A stretch of 39,483 bases of DNA, taken from Patescibacteria group bacterium (GTDB taxonomy: Bacteria; Patescibacteriota; Patescibacteriia; Patescibacteriales; JAQVLT01). The notes beneath the pieces were generated by a model that made no database searches, was not told the DNA's origin, and saw only the letters and a list, made by a program, of their open reading frames with translations. The stretch spans positions 1-39,483 of the forward strand of contig JAQVLT010000001.1 of assembly GCA_028704015.1 (NCBI GenBank). Reading direction: 5' to 3'. Below, piece after piece: positions 17,041-23,086 of the stretch (position 1 is the first letter of the stretch; every line of letters starts with the position of its first letter). The position numbers were made by a program, and so were the translations under genes.

Positions 17041-17349
17041 TTAATATTGCATAGTAATCTGCTCCGCCGCATTATTACTCTCGTCTTTAGCAATCAAAGA
17101 TTTATAAGTATAACTTAATAACTGGGCGCAAATAAGAACAACAAAAAAAGCAATGGACATGCTAATTATAAGCCCTCTATGCGAGAGCTTATGATCCACT
17201 GCTTTCTTTATATTATTAATTTTCCAGCCAATAAAAAAATTATTAGCCACTAAACTATGATTTTTCATTTTTTTATTTTTTATTTTTGTTTTCGCGCCTC
17301 TCCTTATTTTTAGTAGAAGCGGGTATTTTTGTTTTTGGGAGAACGGCAT
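17041..17349 (-). CDS. Small single-pass membrane protein of unknown function
   Basis: About 102 residues from ATG 17349. A very basic N-terminal half (KIRRGAKTKIKNKKMKNH) precedes one hydrophobic segment (GLIISMSIAFFVVLICAQLL) and a short polar tail. The positive-inside rule suggests the basic part is cytoplasmic. A TTG at 17397 would lengthen the protein, but that TTG is the -35 element of a good promoter (TTGACC, 17 nt, TATACT), so it cannot be the start of the transcript made there. An internal ATG at 17268 (MKNHSLVANN) is an alternative. First gene of the block of three unknown genes. Confidence 0.6.
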   Translation of the reverse strand: MPFSQKQKYPLLLKIRRGAKTKIKNKKMKNHSLVANNFFIGWKINNIKKAVDHKLSHRGLIISMSIAFFVVLICAQLLSYTYKSLIAKDESNNAAEQITMQY

Positions 17350-17368
17350 ATCGCCATCATCTATTATC

Positions 17369-17397
17369 AGTATAGCAAATTTTACATAATCGGTCAA
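17369..17397 (-). promoter_or_regulatory. Sigma70-type promoter for the three-gene unknown block
   Basis: -35 TTGACC (17392-17397), 17-nt spacer, -10 TATACT (17369-17374); the expected start is near 17362, only about a dozen nt before the ATG at 17349. Confidence 0.7.
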
Positions 17398-17482
17398 TGT
17401 GGATAAAATTTTGGCGTACTAATTTTTTATACAACGCTAAATAATTTTTAATTATTTTTTTCTAAAAAATTATACAGATACG

Positions 17483-17512
17483 ATGAAGGCGGACAAAAAT
17501 TTGTCCGCCTTC
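17483..17512. terminator. Hairpin downstream of rny
   Basis: Arms GAAGGCGGACAAA and the perfect complement with a 2-nt loop, placed 33 nt beyond the rny stop on the minus strand. The T-rich tract on that strand begins only after some 15 nt, so termination is likely but not textbook. Confidence 0.55.
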
Positions 17513-17544
17513 AACAATGTTTTATTTTCTATTTTTCTATTAAT

Positions 17545-19059
17545 TTATCTTGCATATTCCGTCACTCTCATTTCTCTAATCACATTAACTTTTATTTCTC
17601 CCGGATATTTCAATTCTTCTTCTACTTTTTTCGCGATATCTTTGGCTAATTTGTGCGCCGCCAAATCGTCAATCATTTCAGGCATAACAAATACCCTAAC
17701 CTCTCGTCCGGCTTGAATAGCATAAGATTTGTCTACACCGTCAAAGGCAGTGGCGATTTTTTCCAATTCTTCCAATCTCTGTAAATACTGCTCATAGGTA
17801 TCATGTCTGGCGCCTGGTCTAGCAGCCGAAATCGCGTCAGCCACCTTTACAATTACCGCAATCAAACCGCGTGGATGATCGTCATGATGGGTTTCAATCG
17901 GATCAATGATCGGCTGAGGAAGATTAAATTTCTTGGCAATATCACGGCCGATTTCCGGATGTGTACCTTGAACTTCGTGATCAACCGCCTTGCCGATATC
18001 ATGAAGCAGTCCGGCTTTTTTGGCAATCGTAACGTCAGCGCCCAATTCTTCGGCCAATAAAGCTGACAAATGCGCAACTTCCACTGAATGGCGCAAAGCA
18101 TTTTGGCCATAGCTTGTACGATATTTTAACCGACCAACAATTTGCACTAATTTTGGATCAAGTCCGGCAACACCAACTTCATAAAGCGCTTCTTCGCCAG
18201 CTTTTTTGATATCAATAGCCAAATCTTGTTTGGCCTTTTCAATAGCTTCTTCAATTTTGGTCGGATGAATTCGTCCGTCTTTAATCAAATATTCTATTGC
18301 TTTTTTAGCAATATGACGTCTAATCGGCGAGAAACCCGAAATAGTAATCGCATTTGGGGTATCATCAACAATAATTTCCACGCCGGTTTGCTGTTCAATC
18401 GCTTTTATATTTCTTCCCTCGCGACCAATAATCCTGCCTTTCATTTCATCATTAGGCAAATCAACCGAAGTAGTGGTAATTTCCGTAGTAAAACTGGAAA
18501 CTAAACGTTGCATGGAACTGGCCATAAGGTCGCGCGCCTTTTCATCAAAAGTTTCACTCGCCTCATTTTCCAATTTATTCATGCGTATAATCAAATCACC
18601 TTTAATTTCTTCTTCAACATTTTTTAATAATACTTTTTGCGCTTCTTCTTTGGAAAGCGCGGCGATTTTTTCTAATTTGGCCAACTGCTCTTCCTTTATT
18701 AATTTAATTTTTTCTTTTACCTCCTCAACTTTATTTACCTTATCATACAAAGCTTGCTGTTTCTCCTGCAAGTCCAAAAGTTTCTGCGAAAAAGTTGTTT
18801 CTCTTTGTTCAAGCCTGCCTTGCAAGCTGTCAATTTCCCGACGACGGCGCTCTTCTTCTTTTTTGGATTCCTCAATAATCTTTAAAGCTTTATCCTGCGC
18901 TTCCAGAAGCATTTCTTTCTGTTTGGCCTTGGCATCAACTAACGTTTTTTCCGCTCGCGCTTCCACGCTGTTTGCCTCGCCCAATGCTTGCTTCTTTCTA
19001 GCCCAATAGCCAACAAAAAAACCACCAATAGCCAGGACAATATATAGAATATATTCCAT
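17545..19059 (-). CDS. rny: Ribonuclease Y
   Basis: Membrane-anchored endoribonuclease that initiates mRNA decay in bacteria lacking RNase E. 504 residues, normal for the family (about 510-520). Domain order: N-terminal membrane helix (3-20), long coiled coil (about 25-190), KH domain with IIGREGRN near 210-217 and NAITISGF, and an HD domain with HSVEVAH near 324 and AGLLHDIGKAVDHE near 349-362. ATG 19059 directly precedes the membrane helix. The promoter (19292-19320) lies about 225 nt upstream of the start, giving an unusually long leader in which autoregulation by RNase Y cleavage is conceivable (inference). It is followed by a hairpin. Confidence 0.97.
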   Translation of the reverse strand: MEYILYIVLAIGGFFVGYWARKKQALGEANSVEARAEKTLVDAKAKQKEMLLEAQDKALKIIEESKKEEERRRREIDSLQGRLEQRETTFSQKLLDLQEKQQALYDKVNKVEEVKEKIKLIKEEQLAKLEKIAALSKEEAQKVLLKNVEEEIKGDLIIRMNKLENEASETFDEKARDLMASSMQRLVSSFTTEITTTSVDLPNDEMKGRIIGREGRNIKAIEQQTGVEIIVDDTPNAITISGFSPIRRHIAKKAIEYLIKDGRIHPTKIEEAIEKAKQDLAIDIKKAGEEALYEVGVAGLDPKLVQIVGRLKYRTSYGQNALRHSVEVAHLSALLAEELGADVTIAKKAGLLHDIGKAVDHEVQGTHPEIGRDIAKKFNLPQPIIDPIETHHDDHPRGLIAVIVKVADAISAARPGARHDTYEQYLQRLEELEKIATAFDGVDKSYAIQAGREVRVFVMPEMIDDLAAHKLAKDIAKKVEEELKYPGEIKVNVIREMRVTEYAR

Positions 19060-19291
19060 AGATTTATCTCTGCTTTAAGGAGGTTTTAGATTTTTCAATT
19101 TTAACCAAACAAAATTTATCCAATTATTCTTGGATTTGTTTGATTTTTAGCAAAACTTAAAATTTTTAGAGCTAATTTATTGTTAGAAGAATTTATAATT
19201 TCCACAATTTTTTTGCTAATATTGAATAAAATCTTTTACCACCACATCCTTCAAGCAGAATAGTCAATTAATAATTTAGATTTCAATATTT

Positions 19292-19320
19292 ATACTACTA
19301 TTTTATATAAAGGGTGTCAA
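19292..19320 (-). promoter_or_regulatory. Sigma70-type promoter for rny
   Basis: -35 TTGACA (19315-19320, perfect), 17-nt spacer, -10 TAGTAT (19292-19297). The 5' leader down to the rny ATG would be about 225 nt; no ORF with good features is seen in it. This covers most of the 397-nt interval 19060-19456, whose remainder is the clpP terminator and its flanking repeat words. Confidence 0.6.
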
Positions 19321-19388
19321 ATCAATCTCACATCTCGCATCACATATCGCATATCAAAAAATTGTATTTATGTGCAATTCACAACAAC

Positions 19389-19414
19389 AAAAAAGCTGTT
19401 TTAATACAGCTTTT
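19389..19414 (-). terminator. Rho-independent terminator of clpP
   Basis: Stem AAAAGCTGT / ACAGCTTTT (19391-19399 with 19406-19414) followed on the minus strand by a T-tract. It is flanked by degenerate inverted words (CATCTCGCATCACATATCGC on the left, GATGCGAGATACGTGATATG on the right, 19331-19445), a repeat unit built around the terminator. Confidence 0.75.
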
Positions 19415-19456
19415 ATGATGCGAGATACGTGATATGAAATATATGATGCGTGAAAA

Positions 19457-20035
19457 TTATTTTGTAATTATCTTGTCTATAATTCCGTATTGCTTGGCCT
19501 CTTCTGTGTCCATAAAACGATCACGATCTGTGTCGGATTCAATTTGTGCTACTTTCTGACCGGTATGTTTAGCTAATATTTTATTTAGTTTGTCTTTAAT
19601 TTTCAGAATATGCTCGGCGCGGATTTTAATATCCGTAGCTTGGCCCTCAGCTCCACCCATCACCTGGTGGATCATAATTTCCGCATTTGGCAAAGCAAAA
19701 CGCTTGCCTGTCGCGCCAGCGGCGAGAAGTGTAGCGGCCATAGAAGCGGCCATGCCGACGCAAATTGTGGAGACATCGCTCTTCACGTATTGCATTGTAT
19801 CATAGATCGCCATGCCGGCAGAAACCGAACCGCCAGGACAATTGATATAGAATTTTATATCCTTGTCCTTGTTTTCGGCATCGAGAAATAATAGCTGGGC
19901 AATGACGATATTAGCCACGTGATCCGTAATCGGCTCGCCTAGAAATATTATTCTATCTTTTAAGAGGCGAGAATAGATATCATAAGCGCGTTCCACGTGT
20001 CCGTCTTTTTCTATTACTGTTGGTACCAAAGTCAT
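19457..20035 (-). CDS. clpP: ATP-dependent Clp protease proteolytic subunit
   Basis: Serine peptidase that forms the double-heptamer degradation chamber and works with ClpX/ClpC ATPases. 192 residues, the normal length. The catalytic triad is visible at canonical positions: Ser98 in GMAASMAA, His123 in [10 protein letters not shown] and Asp172 in [28 protein letters not shown] is the conserved oxyanion-hole segment. It is transcribed from its own promoter (20120-20148) with a leader of roughly 80 nt and ends at a terminator. No clpX lies next to it. Confidence 0.98.
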   Translation of the reverse strand: MTLVPTVIEKDGHVERAYDIYSRLLKDRIIFLGEPITDHVANIVIAQLLFLDAENKDKDIKFYINCPGGSVSAGMAIYDTMQYVKSDVSTICVGMAASMAATLLAAGATGKRFALPNAEIMIHQVMGGAEGQATDIKIRAEHILKIKDKLNKILAKHTGQKVAQIESDTDRDRFMDTEEAKQYGIIDKIITK

Positions 20036-20119
20036 ATTGGTTAAATTAGTTAATTAGTTAGATAGTCAAATATCGCTATGCAACTAATTAGCTAAATACA
20101 AATTAATTTAACTAATTTT

Positions 20120-20148
20120 ATTGTATGCAAGAGGGAGTTTAATGTCAA
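20120..20148 (-). promoter_or_regulatory. Sigma70-type promoter for clpP
   Basis: -35 TTGACA (20143-20148, perfect), 17-nt spacer, -10 TACAAT (20120-20125). Start expected near 20113. The leader contains AATTAGTTAA-type inverted words. Confidence 0.75.
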
Positions 20149-20179
20149 ATTTTAAACTAACAGCTTTAATGCATTTTAT

Positions 20180-20208
20180 TTGACTAAACGGCTATTTTTA
20201 TATAAGAT
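20180..20208 (+). promoter_or_regulatory. Sigma70-type promoter for manC
   Basis: -35 TTGACT (20180-20185), 17-nt spacer, -10 TAAGAT (20203-20208); divergent from the clpP promoter 32 nt away. Start expected near 20215, 43 nt before the ATG. Confidence 0.7.
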
Positions 20209-20257
20209 ACAGCTACGAAAATCTAAATCCAAAACGCTACTAAATATAAAATAAATT

Positions 20258-21628
20258 ATGTATAGTTTAATCCTCTGCGGCGGTTCCGGCACTCGCCTCT
20301 GGCCGCTTTCCAGAAAAAATTATCCCAAACAATTCATTAATCTCTATAATGATAATTCCCTGCTCCAGGAGACGTTTTTGCGCATGCGCAAAATAATGCC
20401 AGCTAACCAGATTTATTTCATTACCAATAGAGAAAACTATTTTAATGTTTTAAACCAAATAAAAAATATAGACAAAAATTTTTCTAAAGAACAAATTTTG
20501 GTTGAGCCAAAAAGCTTAAACACGGCGCCGGCGCTCGCCTATGCGATTAAATATTTGGCGGAAGTTGCCAGAATTGATATCAATGCGCCTATTATTGCTC
20601 TAGCTTCCGACCATTATATTGGTGATATCCAAACATACTTAAAGCTAGTAAAAACCGCCATGAGCCAGCTTGGCGATCACCTTGGCACAATCGGCATCAC
20701 ACCTACTAGTCCCCACACCGGTTATGGATATATTAAGAAAGGAAAAAAAATCGACAATTATTATCAAGCAGAAAAATACGTAGAGAAACCGGATAAACTT
20801 ACCGCGCAGAATTATCTTGCCAGCGGCGAATATGTCTGGAACGCCGGCATGTTCCTTTTTAACATTAAAACTCTGGCCAATGAATTCTATCAGCATGCGC
20901 CGGAAATTTATTCTTTGCTTTCTAAAAATTTTTCAACCTTCAAAGAAGAGTTCGCCACTCTCCCTAAAATTTCCTTGGATTATGCTGTGGCCGAAAAATC
21001 AAATAATATTATTGTTTTTGAAGGAGACTTTGGCTGGAGCGATATCGGTTCGTTTGACAGTCTGTCGGAAATTACTCACAATAAAAGCCAGGCAAATCAT
21101 TTGAGTATTAATTCACAAAATATTTTTGTCAAAAGCGATAATGGCCGCCTAATTGTTACCTCGGGAGTTAATGATCTTATAGTCGTTGACAGCCATGACA
21201 GCATTCTAATTCAAAAAAAAGGTGAAAGCGAAAATGTAAAAAAAATCGTTGAACATTTGGAAAAAAACGAAATGAAAGAAATAGAACATAATCTGATTGT
21301 TCATCGCCCTTGGGGAAAATATGAAGTTCTGATAGAAAAATCAAATCACAAAGTGAGAAAAGTTACTGTTTACCCCGGAGAAAAGATAGGTTTGCAATCG
21401 CATCTACACCGCGCTGAGCACTGGATTATTATCAAAGGCACGGCAAAAGTTTATAATAAAGACCGAGAAATTATATTAAGTGAAAATGAAAGCACCTTTA
21501 TCCCGGCGCGTTCCTGGCATCGCCTAGAAAATATCGGTAAAATAAATTTAGAAATTATTGAAGTGCATACAGGTGATTATTTGGAAGAAGATGATATTGT
21601 CAGATACGATGATGTTTATAATAGGTAA
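20258..21628 (+). CDS. manC: Bifunctional mannose-1-phosphate guanylyltransferase / mannose-6-phosphate isomerase
   Basis: Makes GDP-mannose for surface glycans: the N-terminal domain transfers GMP to mannose-1-phosphate, the C-terminal cupin interconverts fructose-6-phosphate and mannose-6-phosphate. 456 residues, close to the usual 460-480. The pyrophosphorylase signature LCGGSGTRLWPLSRKNYPKQ is at about 5-24, FVEKP-like YVEKPD near 170 and the WNAGMFLF segment near 195. The type II isomerase motif (QSHLHRAEHWIIIKGTAKV) is near 380. Divergent from clpP. It is the only sugar-nucleotide gene in the window; the O-antigen-ligase-like protein could be a downstream user, which is inference. Confidence 0.96.
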   Translation: MYSLILCGGSGTRLWPLSRKNYPKQFINLYNDNSLLQETFLRMRKIMPANQIYFITNRENYFNVLNQIKNIDKNFSKEQILVEPKSLNTAPALAYAIKYLAEVARIDINAPIIALASDHYIGDIQTYLKLVKTAMSQLGDHLGTIGITPTSPHTGYGYIKKGKKIDNYYQAEKYVEKPDKLTAQNYLASGEYVWNAGMFLFNIKTLANEFYQHAPEIYSLLSKNFSTFKEEFATLPKISLDYAVAEKSNNIIVFEGDFGWSDIGSFDSLSEITHNKSQANHLSINSQNIFVKSDNGRLIVTSGVNDLIVVDSHDSILIQKKGESENVKKIVEHLEKNEMKEIEHNLIVHRPWGKYEVLIEKSNHKVRKVTVYPGEKIGLQSHLHRAEHWIIIKGTAKVYNKDREIILSENESTFIPARSWHRLENIGKINLEIIEVHTGDYLEEDDIVRYDDVYNR

Positions 21629-21636
21629 ATATTTTT

Positions 21637-21691
21637 GATAAACACAAAAGTAAATAGTAAACCGTAGCTAATATTTACTTTTGTGTTTATC
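21637..21691. repeat. Perfect 19-bp inverted repeat after manC
   Basis: GATAAACACAAAAGTAAAT (21637-21655) and its complement (21673-21691) surround a 17-nt loop containing TAGTAAACCGTAGC. It lies 9 nt after the manC stop; without a U-tract it is a repeat unit that may double as a transcript end. The right arm abuts the AGGGAGG ribosome-binding-like site of the next ORF. Confidence 0.75.
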
Positions 21692-21721
21692 AGGGAGGCT
21701 ACTCGGCATGACTCTCGATGG

Positions 21722-22108
21722 ATGAGGATGAAGACCATGAGCCTAACACTTACTAAAGGGCAAGAGAAGTTTAGGAGAGCCCTAACCTGGAGGCAAGTGA
21801 GAGGGGGTCTTGTTTGCAACCAGGACTCCAACATCCGCTTCAAGCCGGCTGACAAAAGGAACCGGCGAAGAGAAGAAAAGATGCGTGACAGCTGGCTTGG
21901 CAAAGTGCCGGTCGTGAGGAGCAACAAGGCAAAGGTGGTCAAACCAGAGAGCCACCCGAAAAAAAATGCCTCGGCACTTCTCATGGTATCAATTAAATTT
22001 CCGAGCACAACTTCTTGTCCTTACTGTGAGGGAGATAAAAAGGATGTTTCACCGGGAATTGTAAAATGCTCCCGGTGCGAAAAAGAATACATGGCGGTCA
22101 TCATGTGA
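21722..22108 (+). CDS. Small zinc-ribbon protein of unknown function, atypical composition
   Basis: About 128 residues. The C-terminus carries two cysteine pairs, CPYCEGDKKD and CSRCEKEY, about 20 residues apart, a likely zinc ribbon; the rest is basic (FKPADKRNRRREEKMRD), consistent with nucleic-acid binding by inference. GC content and codon use (AGG, CGG, GTG, CTT) differ clearly from the AT-rich neighbours, suggesting transfer or special expression. Start choice is uncertain: the strong Shine-Dalgarno AGGGAGG (21692-21698) points to an ATG at 21708 that opens a five-codon frame (MTLDG) ending in TGA overlapping this ATG as ATGA, suggesting translational coupling; ATG 21728 or 21737 are alternatives. 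A good terminator follows. I do not recognise the family. Confidence 0.6.
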   Translation: MRMKTMSLTLTKGQEKFRRALTWRQVRGGLVCNQDSNIRFKPADKRNRRREEKMRDSWLGKVPVVRSNKAKVVKPESHPKKNASALLMVSIKFPSTTSCPYCEGDKKDVSPGIVKCSRCEKEYMAVIM

Positions 22109-22130
22109 TACTGACAATCACCGACATTTG

Positions 22131-22167
22131 CCGCTGGATTACCTACAACTTCCAGCGGTCTTTTTTT
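22131..22167 (+). terminator. Rho-independent terminator
   Basis: CCGCTGGA / TCCAGCGG stem (22131-22138 with 22151-22158), then TC and seven T. It ends the zinc-ribbon transcript. Confidence 0.85.
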
Positions 22168-22185
22168 AGAAAAAATCTTTTGATA

Positions 22186-22224
22186 ATAGACATCCGATGT
22201 CTTCGAAAGACATCGGATGTCTAT
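22186..22224. repeat. 39-nt nested palindrome
   Basis: 18-bp perfect arms around CGA. Each arm contains its own palindrome (AGACATC-C-GATGTCT and AGACATC-G-GATGTCT), so the DNA can form either one long hairpin or two adjacent small ones. Located between the terminator and the tRNA promoter. Confidence 0.85.
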
Positions 22225-22256
22225 ATTAACTTTAAGATATTTTTTTAAAAAAATCT

Positions 22257-22285
22257 TTGACAAATTTAAAATATTAATTTATAAT
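22257..22285 (+). promoter_or_regulatory. Full-consensus sigma70 promoter
   Basis: TTGACA (22257-22262), exactly 17 nt, TATAAT (22280-22285). The best promoter in the window; it reads toward the tRNA-Glu and cold-shock genes. The expected start near 22292 is about 320 nt before the mature tRNA, with a MITE-like element and a tRNA fragment in between. Confidence 0.85.
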
Positions 22286-22333
22286 CTTTTTAGTCCTCTA
22301 AAGGGGCTATTTATTTTAGTTTGCCTACTGTCT

Positions 22334-22466
22334 TGTCATTCCGGCCTCCGCAGAGAGCCGGAATCCAGGAGAGCGTAGCAATAACAATCTTTATACGAGA
22401 GACAGCGAGCGTGCCATTAGCTCCTGGATTCCGGATATCCCGAAGTGTCGAGATTCCGGAATGACA
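22334..22466. mobile_element. MITE-like element with nested inverted repeats
   Basis: Terminal arms TGTCATTCCGG (22334-22344) and CCGGAATGACA (22456-22466), with inner arms CCGGAATCCAGGAG and CTCCTGGATTCCGG. There is no coding capacity. It sits between the consensus promoter and tRNA-Glu. A related unit with TGTCATCCTGAG ends is in frame in the O-antigen-ligase-like gene. No target duplication could be established by eye. Confidence 0.7.
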
Positions 22467-22526
22467 AAAAGGAATAATTGTTGTTTATTAAAAATTCGTA
22501 ATTAAAAATTGATAATTCAACATTCT

Positions 22527-22599
22527 GCCGCTATCGCCCGCCTTCCGGCGGACAAGTCTAACGGTTAGTTTATCCGCCTCTGGCGGAGACATCAGGCTT
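22527..22599 (+). pseudogene. Broken 5' half of tRNA-Glu, split by two palindromes
   Basis: GCCGCTATCG (22527-22536), TCTAACGGTTAG (22557-22568) and GACATCAGGCTT (22588-22599) align in order with consecutive blocks of the intact tRNA-Glu that starts at 22613 (GCCGCTATCG, TCTAATGGTTAG, GACACCAGGTTT): 31 of 34 positions match. The blocks are separated by two inserts of about 20 nt each containing a palindrome of the CCGCC...GGCGG family. The 3' half is missing, so it cannot be a functional tRNA. Confidence 0.75.
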
Positions 22600-22612
22600 A
22601 AATAATAATTTT

Positions 22613-22684
22613 GCCGCTATCGTCTAATGGTTAGGACACCAGGTTTTCATCCTGGTAACCGGGGTCCGATTCCCCGTAGCGGTA
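22613..22684 (+). tRNA. tRNA-Glu (anticodon UUC)
   Basis: 72 nt fold into a cloverleaf. The acceptor GCCGCTA pairs with TAGCGGT with a terminal G-U wobble. The D arm contains TAATGGTTAGGAC. The anticodon stem CCAGG/CCTGG carries the loop TTTTCAT, giving anticodon TTC. The T stem is CGGGG/CCCCG with loop TCCGATT. The discriminator is A and CCA is not encoded (ACCCA follows). The segment TCGTCTAATGGTTAGGACACC is characteristic of bacterial tRNA-Glu. Confidence 0.96.
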
Positions 22685-22700
22685 CCCACATATAGCAAAC

Positions 22701-22756
22701 GTAGAAATGTAGTCGAATTTCTACTCACTACATGTATTAATTAATCACATTTCTAC
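22701..22756 (+). promoter_or_regulatory. Two mutually exclusive hairpins ahead of the cold-shock gene
   Basis: GTAGAAAT (22701-22708) can pair with ATTTCTAC at 22717-22724 (8 bp, 8-nt loop). Extended as GTAGAAATGT (22701-22710) it can instead pair with ACATTTCTAC at 22747-22756 (10 bp), ending 4 nt before the start codon. The shared 5' arm makes the two structures exclusive, as in a switch. No Shine-Dalgarno is visible upstream of the ATG. Confidence 0.5.
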
Positions 22757-22760
22757 ATTC

Positions 22761-22958
22761 ATGCAAGGAACAATCAAAAAATTGACTGACAAAAACTTCG
22801 GTTTTATCACTCAAGATGGCGGAGAAAAAGATTTATTTTTCCACGCCAACGAACTTGTTGGAGTTAATTTCAGCGAACTACGAGAAGGTGACGCAGTTAC
22901 TTTTGAAGTAAGCGACACCCCAAAAGGACCAGCTGCTGTACAGGTTAAAAGAGCCTAA
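22761..22958 (+). CDS. Cold-shock domain protein
   Basis: 65-residue single OB-fold RNA/DNA-binding protein of the CspA family, acting as an RNA chaperone. Both nucleic-acid-binding motifs are visible: FGFIT (RNP1-like, residues 13-17) and LFFHA (RNP2-like, 26-30), plus the usual C-terminal GPAAVQV. It starts 76 nt after tRNA-Glu on the same strand, and no separate promoter is obvious, so it may be carried on the tRNA transcript. Alternative hairpins occupy its 5' leader and a strong terminator follows. Confidence 0.95.
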   Translation: MQGTIKKLTDKNFGFITQDGGEKDLFFHANELVGVNFSELREGDAVTFEVSDTPKGPAAVQVKRA

Positions 22959-22972
22959 TATATTTCCGACAC

Positions 22973-23017
22973 AATAACAAAAGACGCTCGGCCATAAGCT
23001 AAGCGTCTTTTGTTATT
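22973..23017 (+). terminator. Terminator of the cold-shock gene
   Basis: A 16-bp perfect stem (AATAACAAAAGACGCT and its complement) with a 13-nt loop and T-rich 3' arm, 14 nt after the stop. Confidence 0.85.
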
Positions 23018-23086
23018 CATTTTACATCTATATTATTTTATGTTTAAATAATGATACGCAATAAAAAATTAAAATTATTTATTATT

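Noticed and set aside
17350-17397. TTG start at 17397 for the small membrane protein
   Set aside because: That TTG is the -35 box of a good promoter, so it would not be in the transcript made there.
18473-19009. 178-codon plus-strand frame
   Set aside because: Shadow of the RNase Y coiled-coil region; Ser/Phe-rich translation typical of the antisense of Glu/Lys codons.
22021-22263. 80-codon reading frame on the minus strand
   Set aside because: It runs through the terminator and the 39-nt palindrome and antisense to the zinc-ribbon gene; no coding features.
22527-22684. A tRNA-Glu with an intron or two introns
   Set aside because: The interrupted copy lacks its 3' half, and an intact intron-free copy starts at 22613, so a pseudogene explains it better.
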